Of a stretch of DNA of 64,000 bases, positions 25,286 through 34,393 are shown in pieces. Numbering within the stretch: position 1 is the first letter of the stretch; every line of letters begins with the position of its first letter. The position numbers were made by a program, and so were the translations under genes. The DNA is taken from NCBI RefSeq assembly GCF_021556615.1, contig NZ_JAKGGD010000006.1:186001-250000 (forward strand), written 5' to 3'. The notes beneath the pieces were generated by a model. It saw nothing but the letters and a program-made list of their open reading frames with translations. It was not told the DNA's origin and ran no database searches. The stretch comes from Paracoccus salsus (GTDB lineage Bacteria; Pseudomonadota; Alphaproteobacteria; Rhodobacterales; Rhodobacteraceae).

Positions 25286-28219
25286 CTATTCCGCCGCCGG
25301 CAGGATCCGGCGTGACCTTTCGGCCTGCTCGTTATAGCTTTCCTGCCAGTCCGACGGCCCGTTCGAGGGGCTGACCTGCACCGCCGTCACCTTGTATTCC
25401 GGGCAGTTCGTCGCCCAGTCCGAGAAGTCGGTGGTCACCACATTGGCCTGCGTCGCCGGATGGTGGAACGTCGTGTAGACCACGCCGGGCGCCACCTTGT
25501 CGGTCAGCGTGGCCCGCAGCGTGGTTTCCCCCGCACGCGAGGCCAGCCGGACCCAGTCGCCCTCGTTCACGCCGCGAAGTTCGGCATCGTGGGGGTGGAT
25601 TTCCAGCACGTCCTCGGGGTGCCAGACCACATTCGCCGTCCGTCGCGTCTGCGCACCGACATTGTATTGCGACAGAATGCGACCGGTCGTCAGCAGCAGC
25701 GGGAAGCGCGGGCCCGATTTCTCGTCGGTCGCCAGATACTCGGTGACGATGAAATGCCCCTTGCCCGAGACGAAGTGATCGACATGCATGGTCGGCGTGC
25801 CCTCGGGCGCGTCGTCGTTGCATGGCCACTGGACGCTGCCCTTTTCTTCAAGCAGATCAAAGCTGACATTGGCGAAGCTGGGTGTCGTGGCGGCGATCTC
25901 GTCCATGATCTGGCTGGCATGGGTGTAGTGCCAGTTCGCGCCCATCGCGTTGGCCAGAAGCTGCGTCACCTCCCAGTCCTCGTAGCCGTTCAGGGGGTGG
26001 ATCACCCGGCGGACGCGGTTGATGCGGCGCTCGGCGTTGGTGAAGGTGCCCTCTTTCTCAAGAAAGCTGCTGCCCGGCAGGAACACATGGGCATAATTCG
26101 CCGTCTCGTTCAGGAACAGGTCATGGACGATGACGCATTCCATCGCCTTCAGACCCGCCGCAACGTGATGGGTGTCGGGGTCCGATTGCAGGATATCCTC
26201 GCCCTGGCAATAGAGACCCTTGAAGGTGCCATCGACCGCCGCGTCCAGCATGTTGGGGATCCTCAGGCCCGGCTCGGGATCGATCTCGACTCCCCAGGCC
26301 TTTTCGAAGATCTCGCGCACATCGGGCAGTTTCACATGGCGATAGCCCGGCAATTCATGGGGAAAGCTGCCCATGTCGCAACTGCCCTGCACATTGTTCT
26401 GGCCGCGCAGCGGGTTCACGCCGACGCCCTCGCGTCCGACATTGCCGGTCAGCATCGCCAGATTGGCGATGCCCATCACGGTGGTCGAGCCCTGGCTGTG
26501 TTCGGTCACGCCCAGACCGTAATAGATCGCGCCGTTTCCGCCGGTCGCGTAAAGCCGCGCGGCCGCGCGCAGATCGGCAGCGGGAACGCCGGTCAGAGCC
26601 TCCATCGCCTCGGGGCTGTGGCGGTCCTGGCTGACGAAATCGACGTAATACTGGAACTCGTCCCAGTCGCAGCGTTCGCGGATGAAGGCTTCGTTCACCA
26701 GGCCTTCGGTCACGATCACATGCGCCATCGCGGTGACCACGGCGACATTCGTCCCCGGACGCAGCGGCAGGTGGTAGGCGGCCTCGACATGCGGGCTGCG
26801 CACGATGTCCGTGCGGCGCGGATCGACGACGATCAGCCTTGCCCCCTCACGCAGCCGCTTTTTCAGACGGCTGGCGAAGACCGGGTGGCCGTCCGTCGGA
26901 TTCGCGCCGATGATCATGACCACGTCGGACTTTTCGACGCTGTCGAAATCCTGAGTCCCGGCCGAGGTTCCGAAGGTCTTGCCGAGCCCGTAACCGGTCG
27001 GCGAGTGGCACACCCGCGCGCAGGTGTCGGTGTTGTTGTTCATGAACACCGCGCGGGCCATTTTCTGAACCAGGTAGGTTTCCTCGTTGGTGCAGCGGCT
27101 GGAGGTGATCACCCCGACCGAGCGGCGTCCGTATTTCCGCTGCAATCCCAGCATGCGGTCGGCGGCGAAGGCCAGCGCCTCGTCCCATTCGACCTCGCGC
27201 CAGGGTTCCTCGATCGTGTCGCGGATCATCGGCTTCAGGATGCGGTCCTTGTGCTGGGCATAGCCATAGGCGAAGCGACCCTTGATGCAGCTATGGCCGC
27301 GATTCGCCTTGCCGTGCTTGTAGGGCACCATCCGCACCAGCTCATCGCCGTTCATCTCGGCCTTGAAGGTGCAGCCGACCCCGCAATAGGCGCAGGTGGT
27401 GAGGATCGAGCGTTCGGGCGTACCCATCTCGATCACCGATTTTTCCTGCAGCGTCGCGGTCGGGCAGGCCTGGATGCAGGCGCCGCAACTGACGCAGTCC
27501 GACGTCAGGAAATCATCGGTCGCGGTGCCGGCACTGACCTTGCTTTCGAAGCCGCGCCCCTCGATGGTCAGGGCAAACGTGCCCTGCACCTCTTCGCAGG
27601 CCCGCACGCAACGCGAGCAGACGATGCATTTCGACGGGTCGAAGGTGAAATACGGGTTGCTTTCGTCCTTGGGCGTGTAGCGCGGATTGGCCTCGGCGAC
27701 CGGCATCCGCAGACGGGCCTCGGCCTGGCTGCGCGCGCCGGTATCGGTCGGGTCGAAATGGTTCTGGCCGGGCGTGTAGCGCACGTCGCGCAGACCCACC
27801 TGCCCTGCCGTATCCTGCAATTCGCAATCGCCATTGGCCGCACAGGTCAGGCAGTCCAGCGGGTGGTCGCTGATATACAGCTCCATCACGCCGCGACGGA
27901 TCTTCTTGATCTTGCCCGACTGGGTATGGACCACCATGCCCTCGGCGACCGGGGTCGTGCAGGATGCGGGCGTGCCGCGCCGTCCCTCGATCTCGACCAC
28001 GCACAGGCGGCATGACCCGAAGGCTTCCATGTTGTCGCTGGCGCACAGCTTGGGCACCATGATCCCGACCTGGGCAGCCGCGCGCAGCACCGAGGTGCCC
28101 TCGGGCACGGTGACGCCGAAACCGTCGATGGTCAGCGTGACCGGCGCGCCCGTCCGGGCCGGAGTGCCCATGTCGCGGTCGTCGCCAGGTGCAAATTGCG
28201 GGATGATGAAGTCCTTCAT
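25286..28219 (-). CDS. fdsA: Formate dehydrogenase catalytic alpha subunit (Mo-bis-MGD, Fe-S)
   Basis: 977 residues. The start at 28219 (MKDFIIPQF) overlaps the fdsB stop by four bases; a longer frame is non-conserved. In order: an N-terminal 2Fe-2S domain (CASDNMEAFGSCRLCVVE), HPLDCLTCAANGDCELQ, two 4Fe-4S motifs (CIVCSRCVRACEE, CVSCGACIQACP), a further cluster (CAYCGVGC), and the molybdopterin domains. The molybdenum ligand is cysteine (RVCHSPTGYG, about Cys404), not selenocysteine. It oxidises formate to CO2 and passes electrons along the Fe-S chain to FdsB. The five Fe-S motifs and the gene order identify the soluble NAD-linked enzyme. Confidence 0.97.
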   Translation of the reverse strand: MKDFIIPQFAPGDDRDMGTPARTGAPVTLTIDGFGVTVPEGTSVLRAAAQVGIMVPKLCASDNMEAFGSCRLCVVEIEGRRGTPASCTTPVAEGMVVHTQSGKIKKIRRGVMELYISDHPLDCLTCAANGDCELQDTAGQVGLRDVRYTPGQNHFDPTDTGARSQAEARLRMPVAEANPRYTPKDESNPYFTFDPSKCIVCSRCVRACEEVQGTFALTIEGRGFESKVSAGTATDDFLTSDCVSCGACIQACPTATLQEKSVIEMGTPERSILTTCAYCGVGCTFKAEMNGDELVRMVPYKHGKANRGHSCIKGRFAYGYAQHKDRILKPMIRDTIEEPWREVEWDEALAFAADRMLGLQRKYGRRSVGVITSSRCTNEETYLVQKMARAVFMNNNTDTCARVCHSPTGYGLGKTFGTSAGTQDFDSVEKSDVVMIIGANPTDGHPVFASRLKKRLREGARLIVVDPRRTDIVRSPHVEAAYHLPLRPGTNVAVVTAMAHVIVTEGLVNEAFIRERCDWDEFQYYVDFVSQDRHSPEAMEALTGVPAADLRAAARLYATGGNGAIYYGLGVTEHSQGSTTVMGIANLAMLTGNVGREGVGVNPLRGQNNVQGSCDMGSFPHELPGYRHVKLPDVREIFEKAWGVEIDPEPGLRIPNMLDAAVDGTFKGLYCQGEDILQSDPDTHHVAAGLKAMECVIVHDLFLNETANYAHVFLPGSSFLEKEGTFTNAERRINRVRRVIHPLNGYEDWEVTQLLANAMGANWHYTHASQIMDEIAATTPSFANVSFDLLEEKGSVQWPCNDDAPEGTPTMHVDHFVSGKGHFIVTEYLATDEKSGPRFPLLLTTGRILSQYNVGAQTRRTANVVWHPEDVLEIHPHDAELRGVNEGDWVRLASRAGETTLRATLTDKVAPGVVYTTFHHPATQANVVTTDFSDWATNCPEYKVTAVQVSPSNGPSDWQESYNEQAERSRRILPAAE

Positions 28220-29733
28220 TCGGCGGCCTCCTTCTGGGTCGCGAAGTCGTCGGGAAAGTTCTGCAGCGCGGACATGACCGGATAGGGCGTGAAGCCCCCC
28301 AGCGCGCATAGCGAGCCATCCCGCATCGTATCACAAAGATCGGTCAGAAGTGCGGCGGCGGCGGCATCGCCCGCGGCAATGCGGTCGATCGTCTCGACGC
28401 CGCGCACCGCGCCGATCCGGCAGGGTGTGCATTTGCCGCAGCTTTCGATGGCGCAGAATTCCATCGCGAAGCGCGCCATGTGCAGCATGTCGGCGCTGTC
28501 GTCAAAGACCACAAGCCCGGCATGGCCGATCAGCCCGCCCTCGGCATCGAACTCCTCGTAGCCCATCGCCGTGTCGAATTTCGAGACCGGCATATAGGCC
28601 CCAAGCGGTCCTCCGACCTGCACGGCCTTGACCGGCCGGCCGCTTGCGGTGCCCCCGGCGATGTCGTTCACGACCTCGCCCAGGGTGATGCCGAACCCGG
28701 CCTCGAACAGCCCGCCGCGCCGGACATTGCCGGCGATCTGCAAGGTCGCCGTTCCGCGCGAGCGGTTATGTCCCAGCCCGGCATACAGCGCCGCGCCGCG
28801 TTCGAAGATCACCGGCACGGTCGCCAGGCTGATGACGTTGTTGACCACGGTCGGCTTGCCGAGGAAGCCTTCAAGCGCCGGAAGGGGCGGCTTGGCGCGA
28901 ACCACGCCGCGCTTGCCTTCAAGCGAGTTCAGCAGGCTGGTTTCCTCACCGCAGACATAGGCGCCCGCGCCGACCCGGATCTCCATGTCGAATGCGTGGC
29001 CCGATCCCAGCACCGCAGGCCCAAGCACGCCGGCGCTGCGGGCGATCTGCACGGCCCGGTTCATCACCTTGATCGCATCGGGATATTCGGACCGCAGATA
29101 GACGTAGCCGCGCGTCGCGCCGACGCCGAGACCGGCGATCACCATGCCTTCGATCAGCGTGAACGGATCGCCCTCCATGATCATCCGGTCGGCGAATGTG
29201 CCGCTGTCGCCCTCATCGGCGTTGCAGACGATGTATTTCTGCGTGGCCTCGGCCTGCATCACCGTCTTCCACTTGATGCCGGTCGGAAAGCCCGCGCCGC
29301 CGCGGCCGCGCAACCCGCTGTCGGTGACCTCCTGCACGATGGCCTCGCGGCCCATGCCGATGGCCCGGCGCAGACCGGCCAGCCCGCCATGGGCCTGATA
29401 CTCGTCCAGGTCCAGCGGATCGATGATGCCGCAGCGGGCAAATGTCAGGCGCGTCTGGCGCGCGAAGAACGGAATGTCCTCGACGCGGCCCAGGCTGTCC
29501 AGTTCGCCGTCAAGCAGAGCGCCGGCGTCCTCGGGCGTGACCGGCCCGAACGCCACGCGTCCCTCGCCCGCGTCGATCTCGACCAGCGGCTCCAGCCAGA
29601 TCATGCCGCGCGTTCCGTTGCGGATGATCTGCACATCAATTCCGCGTGATCCGGCCTCGCGGGCGATCGCTTCGGCCACGTCGTTGGCGCCGACGGCCTT
29701 GGCGGCGCTGTCCATGGGAACCCAGATCTTCAT
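28216..29733 (-). CDS. fdsB: Formate dehydrogenase beta subunit (NADH/FMN, NuoF-like)
   Basis: 505 residues. The start at 29733 (MKIWVPMDSAAK) is four bases inside fdsG. Residues about 1-110 are a thioredoxin-like domain lacking the usual cysteines. The rest is NuoF-like, with GRGGAGFPTGIKW for NADH binding, GAGAYVCGEETSLLNSLEGK for FMN, and ESCGKCTPCRIG plus a later Cys (DGSLCALGG) for the 4Fe-4S cluster. It accepts electrons from FdsA and reduces NAD+. The arrangement is that of R. capsulatus and Cupriavidus FdsB. Confidence 0.96.
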   Translation of the reverse strand: MKIWVPMDSAAKAVGANDVAEAIAREAGSRGIDVQIIRNGTRGMIWLEPLVEIDAGEGRVAFGPVTPEDAGALLDGELDSLGRVEDIPFFARQTRLTFARCGIIDPLDLDEYQAHGGLAGLRRAIGMGREAIVQEVTDSGLRGRGGAGFPTGIKWKTVMQAEATQKYIVCNADEGDSGTFADRMIMEGDPFTLIEGMVIAGLGVGATRGYVYLRSEYPDAIKVMNRAVQIARSAGVLGPAVLGSGHAFDMEIRVGAGAYVCGEETSLLNSLEGKRGVVRAKPPLPALEGFLGKPTVVNNVISLATVPVIFERGAALYAGLGHNRSRGTATLQIAGNVRRGGLFEAGFGITLGEVVNDIAGGTASGRPVKAVQVGGPLGAYMPVSKFDTAMGYEEFDAEGGLIGHAGLVVFDDSADMLHMARFAMEFCAIESCGKCTPCRIGAVRGVETIDRIAAGDAAAAALLTDLCDTMRDGSLCALGGFTPYPVMSALQNFPDDFATQKEAAE

Positions 29734-30206
29734 GCGCCGGCCTCGTTCAGCAGCTTGTCCATTCGCGCCTCGTCCAGCCGCGCGACCACGCGGTCGTCCA
29801 GCATCGCCGCGGGCGCGCAGGCGCACATCCCGAGGCAATAGACCGGCTCGACCGTCACGGCACCGTTGCGGGTGGTATCGTGCCAGCCGATGCCCAGCTT
29901 GGCCAGCGTCGCTTCCGCCAGCGCGTTGCCGCCCATGGACTGGCAGGCCTCGGCCCGGCAGATTTTCAGAATATGCTTTCCGGCCGGGGACTTGCGGAAG
30001 TCATGGTAGAAGCTGATGACGCCATGCACCTCGGCCCGGCCGAGATTGAGCACCTCGGCCAGAACCGGCACGGCAGGTTCGGGCACGAAGCCGTATTCAT
30101 CCTGCAACGCGTGCAGCATGGGCAGAAGCGGCCCTTCCAGAGAGGTCAGAGGGGCGACGATGGCCCGGATCTCACCCTCTGTCGGGGCTGGCGATGAAAG
30201 CGTCAT
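29730..30206 (-). CDS. fdsG: Formate dehydrogenase gamma subunit (2Fe-2S, NuoE-like)
   Basis: 158 residues from the ATG at 30206 (MTLSSPAPT), which follows a GAAAGG ribosome-binding sequence. A longer frame to 30263 lacks family similarity. The thioredoxin-fold 2Fe-2S ligands appear as KICRAEACQS and VYCLGMCACAP, the NuoE pattern. The subunit shuttles electrons within the FdsGBA core. It is the first structural gene of the operon, 84 bases downstream of the LysR gene, and the gap contains a LysR-type palindrome. Confidence 0.94.
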   Translation of the reverse strand: MTLSSPAPTEGEIRAIVAPLTSLEGPLLPMLHALQDEYGFVPEPAVPVLAEVLNLGRAEVHGVISFYHDFRKSPAGKHILKICRAEACQSMGGNALAEATLAKLGIGWHDTTRNGAVTVEPVYCLGMCACAPAAMLDDRVVARLDEARMDKLLNEAGA

Positions 30207-30282
30207 GGCTGGCCTTTCGAGAATTCTGAACACAAGGAAACAGGTTTGACGATCCAAAATCAATATCGTTGTTCCGTCGCTC

Positions 30283-30299
30283 GATAGAGATTATCTATC
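30283..30299. promoter_or_regulatory. LysR-type operator candidate between the regulator and fdsG
   Basis: GATAGA (30283-30288) and TCTATC (30294-30299) form a perfect dyad with a 5-base centre, giving ATAG-N7-CTAT. That is the T-N11-A class of site bound by LysR-family proteins, and also the OxyR core. It overlaps the last codons of the LysR gene and lies about 77-93 bases before fdsG. The match is seen; the bound protein is inferred. Confidence 0.55.
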
Positions 30300-31178
30300 C
30301 CCAACCATCCGCCGCGCCTCGGCCAGCAGCGCCTCCAGGACCGGGGTATGCGGTTCGCGCCAGGGCGCGACGAGGCCGACCGCGTGGATGGTTTCGGGCC
30401 GTGCCAGCTGCACCAGCCGCAGCGCCTTGCCGTGACTGAGAAACCTGGCGATGTCCTCGGGCAGGATGGTCACCCAGCCGCCCTCCAGCACATGCGAGAC
30501 AAGAACCACGGTCGAACTGGATTCGACGGTGGCCTGCGGCGTCACCCCGGCGGCGGCGAGGTTGCGGTTGATGATCCGCCGGTTCTGCATGTCAGAGGTC
30601 AGCAGGCACAGCCGGTGCCCCTCCAGGTCCGACCAGGCCACCCTGTCGCGCGCGGCCAGCGGCGAGGCCGCCTCGCAGACCAGCATGTAGCGTTCATCGT
30701 AAAGCCGCACCATGCTGACCTTGCCAAGCGGTTCGTTGTCCAGATACGAGATGCCCGCATCCACATCGAGATCGTCGATCATCTGCAGGATTTCGACCGA
30801 GGTGCGCGACAGGATCGTGAAGCCGACATTGGGATGCGCCTTGCCGAAGCGGGCGCTGATCTTGGCCGCCCATGTCAGCGCCGTCGGGATCACCGCGATG
30901 CGCAGCCGTCCCGACAGCCCGTGGCGGGTGGCGCGCATCTCTTCGCGCAACTGCCTTGTGTCGCCGACGATACGTCGCGCCCAGATCAGCGCCGACTGGC
31001 CCTCGGGCGTCAGCCCGCCATAGCGCGAGCCGCGAAAGATCAGCAGGACGCCAAGCTGTGCCTCAAGCTGCTTGATTCCCGCCGACAGGGTCGGCTGGGT
31101 GATCCCCAGCGATTGCGCCGCGCGGCCGAAATGGGCCTCCTTGGCGACCGCCAGAAACATCTCGAGCTTGTCGATCAA
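30291..31178 (-). CDS. LysR-family regulator of the formate dehydrogenase operon
   Basis: 295 residues. The N-terminal winged helix-turn-helix is MFLAVAKEAHFGRAAQSLGITQPTLSAGIKQLE, followed by a linker helix and a periplasmic-binding-like effector domain from about residue 90. It sits directly upstream of, and in the same direction as, fdsGBA-fdhD-fdsD. This is the usual position of the formate-responsive regulator often called FdsR. The effector domain lacks the paired redox cysteines and RAGAD-type features of OxyR. The name fdsR is withheld because only position supports it. Activation of fds by formate is inferred. Confidence 0.85.
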   Translation of the reverse strand: MIDKLEMFLAVAKEAHFGRAAQSLGITQPTLSAGIKQLEAQLGVLLIFRGSRYGGLTPEGQSALIWARRIVGDTRQLREEMRATRHGLSGRLRIAVIPTALTWAAKISARFGKAHPNVGFTILSRTSVEILQMIDDLDVDAGISYLDNEPLGKVSMVRLYDERYMLVCEAASPLAARDRVAWSDLEGHRLCLLTSDMQNRRIINRNLAAAGVTPQATVESSSTVVLVSHVLEGGWVTILPEDIARFLSHGKALRLVQLARPETIHAVGLVAPWREPHTPVLEALLAEARRMVGDR

Positions 31179-31227
31179 GGCATCCCCCGCTTCATCGACG
31201 CCATCAAGCCCGCCGCGCGGCCCGGCG

Positions 31228-34200
31228 TCAACGGTCTCGCGAAACCGGCGTGTCGTCCATCTGGTCCTTGCGCCCCAGAAGCCTGCGCATCAACACAAAG
31301 AACAGCGGCGCGAACAGGATGCCCAGCACCGTGGCGGCCAGCGTCCCGCCCAGCACCGTCGCGCCGATCGCGTTGCGACCGTTCGCGCCCGCACCACTGG
31401 ACAGCACCAGCGGCAGCACGCCCAGAGAGAACGCGATCGAGGTCATGATGATCGGGCGGAAACGCTGGCGGGCGGCCTCGACGACGGCGCGGAACAGCGG
31501 CATGCCGGATTCCGACTGCCCGCGGGCGAATTCCACGATCAGGATGGCGTTCTTGCCGGTCAGTCCGATCACCGTCAGAAGACCGACCTGGAAGAACACG
31601 CCATTGTCGAACCGTCCCAGAAACGCCCCCACAAGCGCGCCAAGGATCCCGATCGGCATGACCAGGATCACCGCCAGCGGGATCGACCAGCTTTCATAAA
31701 GCGCCGCAAGGCACAGAAAGACCGCAGCCAGCGACAGGGCGTAAAGCAGCAGGGTCTGATCGCCCGATTCACGTTCCTCAAGCGAAAGTCCCGTCCAGGC
31801 GACGTCGAAGCCGCCGGGAATCTGGGCCACCAGTCGCTCGATCTCGGCCATGGCCTCGCCCGACGCGACACCGGGCGCCGGGCCGCCCTGGATCTGCATC
31901 GAGGGAATGCCGTTATATCGGGTCAGCCCCTGTGGCCCGAAGGTCCAGCTTCCTTCCGCGAAATTCGAGAATGGCACCAGTCCGCCCGTCACATTCCGGA
32001 CCCGCCACTTTTCCAGGTCCGCAGGCGTGGCCCGGGCCTCGGCCTCGCCCTGCACATAGACACGCTTGATGCGGCCGCGATCGACGAAATCATTCACATA
32101 GGCACCGGTCCAGGCGACCTGCAACAGGTTCGCGACATCCGTCGCGGTGACGCCCATCGCACCGGCCTTGCGCCAGTCCACGTCCAGCCGATACTGCGCC
32201 GCATCCTCGAGCCCCGAGGGGCGCGCCTGTGCGATCAGCGTGCTTTGCCCGGCCATGCCCAGCAACTGGTTGCGCGCCGCAAGCAGTTGTTCATGCGACT
32301 GCCCGCCGCGCGCCTGAAGATAGAAGTCGAATCCCGACACGTTGCCCAACTCGATCACCGAGGGCGGCACGATCGGAAAAACCATCGCATCGCGGATCTG
32401 GCTCAGCGCGCCGAAGGCCCGGCCCGCCACGGCCTGCACCGATTGCGAGGGATCGGGCCGCTGGTCCCAGTCCTTCAGCCGCACGAAGGCGATGCCGACA
32501 TTCTGCCCCTGCCCCGCAAAGCTGAACCCGGCCACGGCGAACATCGATTCCACCGCCTCGGATTCCTGGTTCAGCATGTAGTCCTGAACCTGCTCGAGGA
32601 CCGCGATCGTCCGCCCGGTGGTGGCGCCGGTGGGGGCACTGACCAGGACGAACATGATGCCCTGATCCTCATCGGGCAGAAAGCCCTCGGGCGTGCGGAC
32701 GAACAGCAGCGCCATGACCAGCCCAAGACCGGCATAGATCAGCAGCACCCGCAACGGTCGCCGCACGATCCAGCCCACCGCCCCGGTATAGCCTTTCGTC
32801 GTCTGGTCGAAGCCGCGGTTGAACAGCCTGAACAGCCCGCGCTTCCGGGCATGAGCCGGCTTCAGCATCGAGGCGCACAGCGCCGGCGTCAGGGTCAGCG
32901 CGACGACCACCGACAGCCCCATGGCCGAGACGATGGTGATCGCGAATTGCTGGTAGATCACCCCGGTCGAGCCGCCGAAAAACGCCATCGGAACGAACAC
33001 CGCCGACAAGACCAGCGCGATCCCGATCAGCGCGCCGGTGATCTGGCCCATGGATTTCCGCGTCGCCTCGCGCGGGGACAACCCCTCTTCCTCCATGATC
33101 CGTTCGACGTTCTCGACCACCACGATCGCGTCATCGACCAGCAGGCCGATGGCCAGCACCATCGCCAGCATGGTCAGCGTGTTGATGGTAAAGCCGAAGG
33201 CCGCCATGATCCCGAACGTGCCCAGCAGCACGATCGGCACCGCCAGCGCCGGGATCAGGGTCGCGCGCCAGCTTTGCAGGAACACGAACATGACGGCGGT
33301 GACCAGCACGATCGCCTCGATCAGCGTCTTGACCACCTCCTCGATCGAGATCCGGACGAAGGGCGAGGTGTCGAACGGGATCACGTAGTCGACGCCTTCC
33401 GGGAAGAACTGCGCGAACTCCGCCATCCGCTGCTTCACCCGGTCGGCGGTGTCCAGCGCGTTTGCGCCGGGGGCAAGGCTGATCGCCATGCCGGTCGAAG
33501 GCCGGCCGTTGAAGGTCGCCGTCGAGGAATAGCTTTCCGCCCCGATCTCGACCCGCGCCACATCCTGCAAGAGGACCAGCCCGCCATTTTCCTCGGCGCG
33601 CAGCACGATCTGGCGGAAATCCTCGGGCGTCGACAGAAGCGATTGCGCGGTGACGGTGGCGTTCAGCTGCTGGCCGTCGGGCGCGGGCTCGCTGCCGAAG
33701 GCGCCCGCCGAAATCTGGGTGTTCTGGGCCGCGACCGCCGAGACCACGTCCGACGGCGAAAGCTCGTAGGCGGCCAGCCTGGACGGGTCCAGCCAGATCC
33801 GCATCGCATATTTCGCGCCGAAGACCTGCACGCTACCGACCCCCTCGATCCGGCTGAGATCATCGACGAGGTTGGTCACCAGATAGTCCGACAGATCGGT
33901 CTGGTCATACTCCTCGTCGCCGATCAGGCCGATGACCATCAGAAAGCCGGACGCCGATTTCTGGACCTGCACGCCCTGTCGCTGCACGGGTTCGGGCAGC
34001 AGCGGCATCGCCTGCGAAAGCTTGTTCTGCACCTGCACCTGGGCGATGTCCACGTCGGTGCCGGTCTCGAAGGTAAGGGTGATCGTGGAACTGCCCGCCG
34101 AGGTCGAGTTCGACGACATGTAGCGCAGACCGTCCAGCCCGGTCATCTGCTGTTCGATGATCTGCGTGACGGTGTTGGCCACGGTCTCCGCCGACGCCCC

Positions 34201-34350
34201 CGGATAGGTGGCGCGGACCGCCACCGATGGCGGCGCGATCTGCGGATACTGCGCGACCGGCAACGACAGGATCGACAGCAGGCCGATCCCCATGATGATG
34301 ATCGAGATGACCCAGGCAAAAACAGGACGGTCGATGAAGAAACGGGCCAT
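31228..34350 (-). CDS. RND multidrug efflux permease (HAE1/AcrB family)
   Basis: 1040 residues from the ATG at 34350 (MARFFIDRPVFAWVI); an upstream extension is not conserved. It is a twelve-helix proton-driven pump with two large periplasmic loops. The proton-relay Asp pair lies in AIGLLVDDAIVVVENVER (helix 4). The HAE1 signatures AISLAPGANALD, GFLPDEDQGIMFV and VLPLVLSSGAG are present. It is transcribed 43 bases after the periplasmic adaptor gene. No outer-membrane channel gene accompanies it, so it probably recruits a TolC/OprM-type protein encoded elsewhere. Substrates unknown. Confidence 0.95.
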   Translation of the reverse strand: MARFFIDRPVFAWVISIIIMGIGLLSILSLPVAQYPQIAPPSVAVRATYPGASAETVANTVTQIIEQQMTGLDGLRYMSSNSTSAGSSTITLTFETGTDVDIAQVQVQNKLSQAMPLLPEPVQRQGVQVQKSASGFLMVIGLIGDEEYDQTDLSDYLVTNLVDDLSRIEGVGSVQVFGAKYAMRIWLDPSRLAAYELSPSDVVSAVAAQNTQISAGAFGSEPAPDGQQLNATVTAQSLLSTPEDFRQIVLRAEENGGLVLLQDVARVEIGAESYSSTATFNGRPSTGMAISLAPGANALDTADRVKQRMAEFAQFFPEGVDYVIPFDTSPFVRISIEEVVKTLIEAIVLVTAVMFVFLQSWRATLIPALAVPIVLLGTFGIMAAFGFTINTLTMLAMVLAIGLLVDDAIVVVENVERIMEEEGLSPREATRKSMGQITGALIGIALVLSAVFVPMAFFGGSTGVIYQQFAITIVSAMGLSVVVALTLTPALCASMLKPAHARKRGLFRLFNRGFDQTTKGYTGAVGWIVRRPLRVLLIYAGLGLVMALLFVRTPEGFLPDEDQGIMFVLVSAPTGATTGRTIAVLEQVQDYMLNQESEAVESMFAVAGFSFAGQGQNVGIAFVRLKDWDQRPDPSQSVQAVAGRAFGALSQIRDAMVFPIVPPSVIELGNVSGFDFYLQARGGQSHEQLLAARNQLLGMAGQSTLIAQARPSGLEDAAQYRLDVDWRKAGAMGVTATDVANLLQVAWTGAYVNDFVDRGRIKRVYVQGEAEARATPADLEKWRVRNVTGGLVPFSNFAEGSWTFGPQGLTRYNGIPSMQIQGGPAPGVASGEAMAEIERLVAQIPGGFDVAWTGLSLEERESGDQTLLLYALSLAAVFLCLAALYESWSIPLAVILVMPIGILGALVGAFLGRFDNGVFFQVGLLTVIGLTGKNAILIVEFARGQSESGMPLFRAVVEAARQRFRPIIMTSIAFSLGVLPLVLSSGAGANGRNAIGATVLGGTLAATVLGILFAPLFFVLMRRLLGRKDQMDDTPVSRDR

Positions 34351-34393
34351 GACTGATCTTTCGCTTGTCCTGCTTGCGGCGGTCGTCGTGCTG

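Noticed and set aside
25460-28015. 851-codon plus-strand frame opposite fdsA
   Set aside because: Antisense to a fully recognised catalytic subunit; no motifs of its own.
30283-30299. Calling the adjacent LysR protein OxyR because of the ATAG-N7-CTAT site
   Set aside because: The protein lacks OxyR-type redox cysteines and lies in the fds operon; only the site resembles OxyR's.
31072-34356. 1094-codon plus-strand frame opposite the RND permease
   Set aside because: Arg/His-rich shadow frame; the minus-strand permease is unmistakable.
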